DNA of 64,000 bases from Caulobacteraceae bacterium (lineage in GTDB: Bacteria; Pseudomonadota; Alphaproteobacteria; Caulobacterales; Caulobacteraceae). This document shows, piece by piece, positions 60,524-64,000 of this stretch. A program made the position numbers and the translations under genes. Numbering within the stretch: position 1 is the stretch's first letter; every line of letters starts with the position of its first letter. The stretch is from positions 46,080-110,079 of the forward strand of contig JARLIQ010000112.1 of NCBI GenBank assembly GCA_031291645.1, written 5' to 3'. The notes under the pieces were generated by a model. The model was not told the origin of the DNA. It did not search any database and saw only the letters and a list, made by a program, of their open reading frames with translations.

Positions 60524-63022
60524 ATGCCCTCATCACGCACTTCCGCCCTGGCCGTCGGCGTCAGCTCGAAGATCGCCCTGCCGGCCGACGAGGAGGAGGT
60601 CACCAGCCTCCGGCGGGCGCTGGTCGCCAAGCTGGCCTATACGGTCGGCAAGGACCCGATCGTGGCCAGCAACCACGACTGGTTCATCGCCACGGCGCTG
60701 ACCGTGCGCGACCGCATCGTCGACCGCTGGTTCCCCTCGACCCGGGCGGTCTACGCGGAGAAGCGCAAGCGGGTCTATTACCTGTCGCTGGAGTTCCTGA
60801 TCGGCCGGCTGCTCGGCGATTCCCTGAACAACCTCGGCCTGACCGAGACGATGCGGGCGGCGCTGAGCGAGTTGGGCGTCGACCTCGACCGGCTGCGGGC
60901 GATCGAGCCGGACGCGGCGCTGGGCAACGGCGGCCTCGGGCGGCTGGCGGCCTGTTTCATGGAGAGCATGGCCAGCCTCTCGGTCGCCGCCTACGGCTAT
61001 GGCATCCGCTACGACCACGGGCTGTTCCGCCAGCAGATCAAGGACGGCTGGCAGACCGAGGTGCCGGAGAACTGGCTGGCGTCCGGCAATCCCTGGGAGT
61101 TCGAGCGGCCGGAGGTGCTCTACCACATCGGCTTCGGCGGCTCGGTCGAGCACGTCCAGGACGACGAGGGCCTGGTCCGCTACCACTGGCAGCCGGCCGA
61201 GACGGTCGAGGCCCAGGCGTTCGACACCCCGGTCGTCGGCTGGCGCGGCCGCAACGTGAACACCCTTCGCCTGTGGTCCGCCCGCGCGCCCGATCCCCTG
61301 GGGCTGGAGGCGTTCAACCGCGGCGACTACATCGGCGCCCTGGCCTCCCAGTCGCGGGCCCGGACCATCTCCCAGGTGCTCTATCCCAGCGACGAGACCC
61401 CGGCCGGCGAGGAGCTGCGCCTGCGCCAGGAGTATTTCTTCTCGTCCGCCGCCCTGCAGGACATCCTGCGCCGGCACCTGAGCCAGCATAACGGCGACCT
61501 GCACAGCCTGCACGAACACGTCGCCATCCAGCTGAACGACACCCATCCGGCGATCGCCATCCCCGAGCTGATGCGGCTCTTGGTCGACGTCCACCAGCTG
61601 GAGTGGGAGGAGGCGTGGAACATCGCCGTCCAGACCTTCTCCTACACCAACCACACCCTGCTGCCCGAGGCGCTCGAACACTGGCCGGTGGCGCTGCTGG
61701 AGCGGGTGCTGCCGCGCCACATGCAGATCATCTACATGATCAACGCCCTGCACCTGGACCGCCTGAAGGCGGAGGGAAAGATCGACGACGGCGAACTGGC
61801 CGAGGTCTCGCTGATCGACGAGCACGCCGGGCGCAAGGTGCGGATGGGCTGGCTGAGCTTCATCGGCGCGCACAAGGTCAACGGCGTCTCGGCCCTGCAC
61901 ACCGACCTGATGCGCAAGACGGTGTTCTCGACCCTGAACCGCATCTATCCCGACCGGATCGTCAACAAGACCAACGGCATCACCTTCCGCCGCTGGCTGA
62001 TGGAGGCCAATCCGGGCCTGACCACCCTCCTGATGGAGACCGTGGGCGGCAAGGTGCTGGACCACCCCGAGGCCCTGGCCGAGTTCGCGGCCTACGCCGA
62101 CGACGCAGGGGTGCAGGAGCGCCTGGCGGGCATCCGCCGCGACCACAAGGCCGCGCTCGGCCGGATGATCGCCGAGCGGCTGCACGTGCGGGTCGATCCC
62201 GACGCCCTGTTCGACACCCACATCAAGCGGATCCACGAGTACAAGCGCCAGCTGCTGAACATCCTGGAGACGGTCGCCCTCTATGACGCCATGCGGGCCC
62301 AGCCGACCCGCGACTGGGCGCCCCGGGTGAAGATCTTCGCCGGCAAGGCGGCGGCGAGCTATCACAACGCCAAGCTGATCATCAAACTGATCAACGACGT
62401 GGCCCAGGTGGTGAACCACGACCCGACCCTGCGCGACCGGCTGAAGGTGGTGTTCCTGCCGAACTACAACGTCTCCCTGGCCGAGGCGATCATCCCCGCC
62501 TCGGACCTGTCCGAGCAGATCTCCACCGCCGGGATGGAGGCCTCCGGCACCGGCAACATGAAGCTGGCCCTGAACGGGGCCCTGACCATCGGCACCCTCG
62601 ACGGCGCCAACGTCGAGATCAAGGAACGGGTCGGCGACGACAACATCTTCATCTTCGGCCTGACCGCCGAGGAGGTGGAGGAACGCCGCCGCGAGGGCCT
62701 GGGCACGCGCGAGATCGTCGCCGCCTCGCCGGTGCTGCAGCAGGTGCTCGATCAGGTCGGCTCGGGGGTGTTCTCGCCGTCCCAGCCGGACCTCTACCGC
62801 GACCTGGTCGACGGCCTGCTGAACCACGACCACTTCCTGGTGCTGTCCGACTTCGAATCCTACGCCGCCACGCAGCGGCTGGTCGCCGACCGCTGGCGCG
62901 ACCAGAAGGCCTGGTGGCGCTCGTCCGTGCTCAACACCGCCAACGTCGGATGGTTCTCGTCCGACCGCGCGATCCGGGAGTACGCTGAGGACATCTGGAA
63001 CGTGCCGGTGCTGAAGAGTTGA
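60524..63022 (+). CDS. glgP: glycogen/starch/alpha-glucan phosphorylase (classical type)
   Basis: YYLSLEFLIGRLL, QLNDTHPAIAIPELMRLLVD, KTNGITFRRWL, EASGTGNMKLALNGALTIGTLDGANVEI. Confidence 0.96.
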   Translation: MPSSRTSALAVGVSSKIALPADEEEVTSLRRALVAKLAYTVGKDPIVASNHDWFIATALTVRDRIVDRWFPSTRAVYAEKRKRVYYLSLEFLIGRLLGDSLNNLGLTETMRAALSELGVDLDRLRAIEPDAALGNGGLGRLAACFMESMASLSVAAYGYGIRYDHGLFRQQIKDGWQTEVPENWLASGNPWEFERPEVLYHIGFGGSVEHVQDDEGLVRYHWQPAETVEAQAFDTPVVGWRGRNVNTLRLWSARAPDPLGLEAFNRGDYIGALASQSRARTISQVLYPSDETPAGEELRLRQEYFFSSAALQDILRRHLSQHNGDLHSLHEHVAIQLNDTHPAIAIPELMRLLVDVHQLEWEEAWNIAVQTFSYTNHTLLPEALEHWPVALLERVLPRHMQIIYMINALHLDRLKAEGKIDDGELAEVSLIDEHAGRKVRMGWLSFIGAHKVNGVSALHTDLMRKTVFSTLNRIYPDRIVNKTNGITFRRWLMEANPGLTTLLMETVGGKVLDHPEALAEFAAYADDAGVQERLAGIRRDHKAALGRMIAERLHVRVDPDALFDTHIKRIHEYKRQLLNILETVALYDAMRAQPTRDWAPRVKIFAGKAAASYHNAKLIIKLINDVAQVVNHDPTLRDRLKVVFLPNYNVSLAEAIIPASDLSEQISTAGMEASGTGNMKLALNGALTIGTLDGANVEIKERVGDDNIFIFGLTAEEVEERRREGLGTREIVAASPVLQQVLDQVGSGVFSPSQPDLYRDLVDGLLNHDHFLVLSDFESYAATQRLVADRWRDQKAWWRSSVLNTANVGWFSSDRAIREYAEDIWNVPVLKS

Positions 63023-64000
63023 AGCCAAGGCGTTCGACCGGCTGGCGCCTCGCGGACAGCGAGGTCAAGGCCATCGCGCAGGCCCGCCATGGCGATCCGT
63101 TCGCCGTGCTGGGCCCGCACGCGGTGGAGGGCGGCGTGGCCATCCGCGCCTTCGTTCCCCACGCCGAGACGCTCGAGGCGCGCGCGCCCGACGGGACGCT
63201 GATCGCGACGCTGGAGATGCGCGACGCCCAAGGGGTGTTCGAGGGCCTGGCCGCGGGCGCCCGGACCCCGATCGCCTATCGCCTGCACGCCGCCAACGCC
63301 GGCGGCGCCTGGACGTTCGACGACCCGTTCCGCTTCGGCCCGGTGCTGGGGCCGATGGACGACTACCTGCTGGTCGAGGGCACCCACCGCGAGCTCTACC
63401 GGCGGCTCGGGGCCCATCCGATGGTCCACGAGGGCGTCGAGGGGGTGGCCTTCGCGGTCTGGGCGCCGAACGCGCGGCGCGTCTCGGTGGTCGGCGACTT
63501 CAACGCCTGGGACGGGCGATGCTCGACGATGCGCAAGCGCATCGACAGTGGGCTGTGGGAGACCTTCATCCCGGGCCTGGGCGAAGGCGGGGTCTACAAG
63601 TACGAGATCGTCGGGCGGGACGGAAAGCTCACGCCGCTGAAGGCCGACCCGTTCGGGTTCGCCTCGGAGATGAGGCCCTCGACCGCCTCGGTGGTCTGCC
63701 GCACCGACCGGTTTTCCTGGGGCGACGAGGCGCACCTGGCGGCGGCCCCGGGGGCCGACACCCCCCCCTCCCCCAAATCGGCCGAACACCTACAACAAGC
63801 TTCATCTCGCCGGACCGCCGACCGCGGCGGTGTACTCCCGCCCGGACGGTTTTTCCGGGGGCGACGGGGCCCCCCGGGGGGCGCCCAGGCCCCCCCCCCC
63901 GCCCCCCTCGCCGATCTCGGCCTACGAGGTCCACCTGGGGTCCTGGCGCCGGCGCGCCGACGGCGGCTTTTTGTCCTACGACGAGATCGCCGACGGCCTG
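63019..64000 (+). CDS. glgB: 1,4-alpha-glucan branching enzyme, 3' truncated by the window and apparently frame-disrupted
   Basis: TTG start overlapping the glgP stop; [59 protein letters not shown] reappears in another frame at 63911. Confidence 0.87.
   Translation, partial: MKPRRSTGWRLADSEVKAIAQARHGDPFAVLGPHAVEGGVAIRAFVPHAETLEARAPDGTLIATLEMRDAQGVFEGLAAGARTPIAYRLHAANAGGAWTFDDPFRFGPVLGPMDDYLLVEGTHRELYRRLGAHPMVHEGVEGVAFAVWAPNARRVSVVGDFNAWDGRCSTMRKRIDSGLWETFIPGLGEGGVYKYEIVGRDGKLTPLKADPFGFASEMRPSTASVVCRTDRFSWGDEAHLAAAPGADTPPSPKSAEHLQQASSRRTADRGGVLPPGRFFRGRRGPPGGAQAPPPAPLADLGLRGPPGVLAPARRRRLFVLRRDRRRP

Noticed and set aside
60533-63028. 831-aa minus-strand ORF antisense to the classical glgP
   Set aside because: Shadow ORF in GC-rich coding DNA
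63629-63934. 101-aa minus-strand ORF with internally repeated sequence
   Set aside because: Repetition reflects the apparent duplicated artefact in glgB, not a gene

Overview
This 64 kb GC-rich window looks like alphaproteobacterial chromosome, Caulobacter/Phenylobacterium-like. The lineage call rests on a PodJ-like polarity factor, TTAA-N7-TTAA (CtrA-type) sites, DUF2336/DUF2125-type proteins and gene content; it is inference, not a search result. I support about 60 CDSs, mostly housekeeping or metabolic: ABC-F ATPase, M28 peptidase, an NMT1/SsuA-type ABC importer, a Baeyer-Villiger monooxygenase/SDR/hydrolase/AKR block, four tandem acyl-CoA dehydrogenases, an MprF-like protein, podJ, pdeM-lhr, a DinG-like helicase, TyrA/HisC/chorismate mutase, ftsEX, lysA-lipoprotein-argH, TlpA, a cold-shock protein, GluQRS, Coq7, DsbB and a glycogen cluster (two unlike glucan phosphorylases plus GlgB). 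I saw no rRNA, tRNA, CRISPR array, prophage or transposase. The best second-look items are: a free-standing PEP-synthase swivelling (phosphohistidine) domain at the head of the glycogen cluster; a family of composite hairpin repeats, one forming the C-terminus of an ORF; a double palindrome at an ArsR-type regulator start; a coupled pair of unlisted small membrane-protein ORFs; a 37-aa membrane protein divergent from a TetR regulator; and an apparently corrupted tandem duplication that breaks glgB near the window end (probable assembly error). I found no clear defence or mobile system. The most novel-looking candidate is the swivel-domain/glycogen association.
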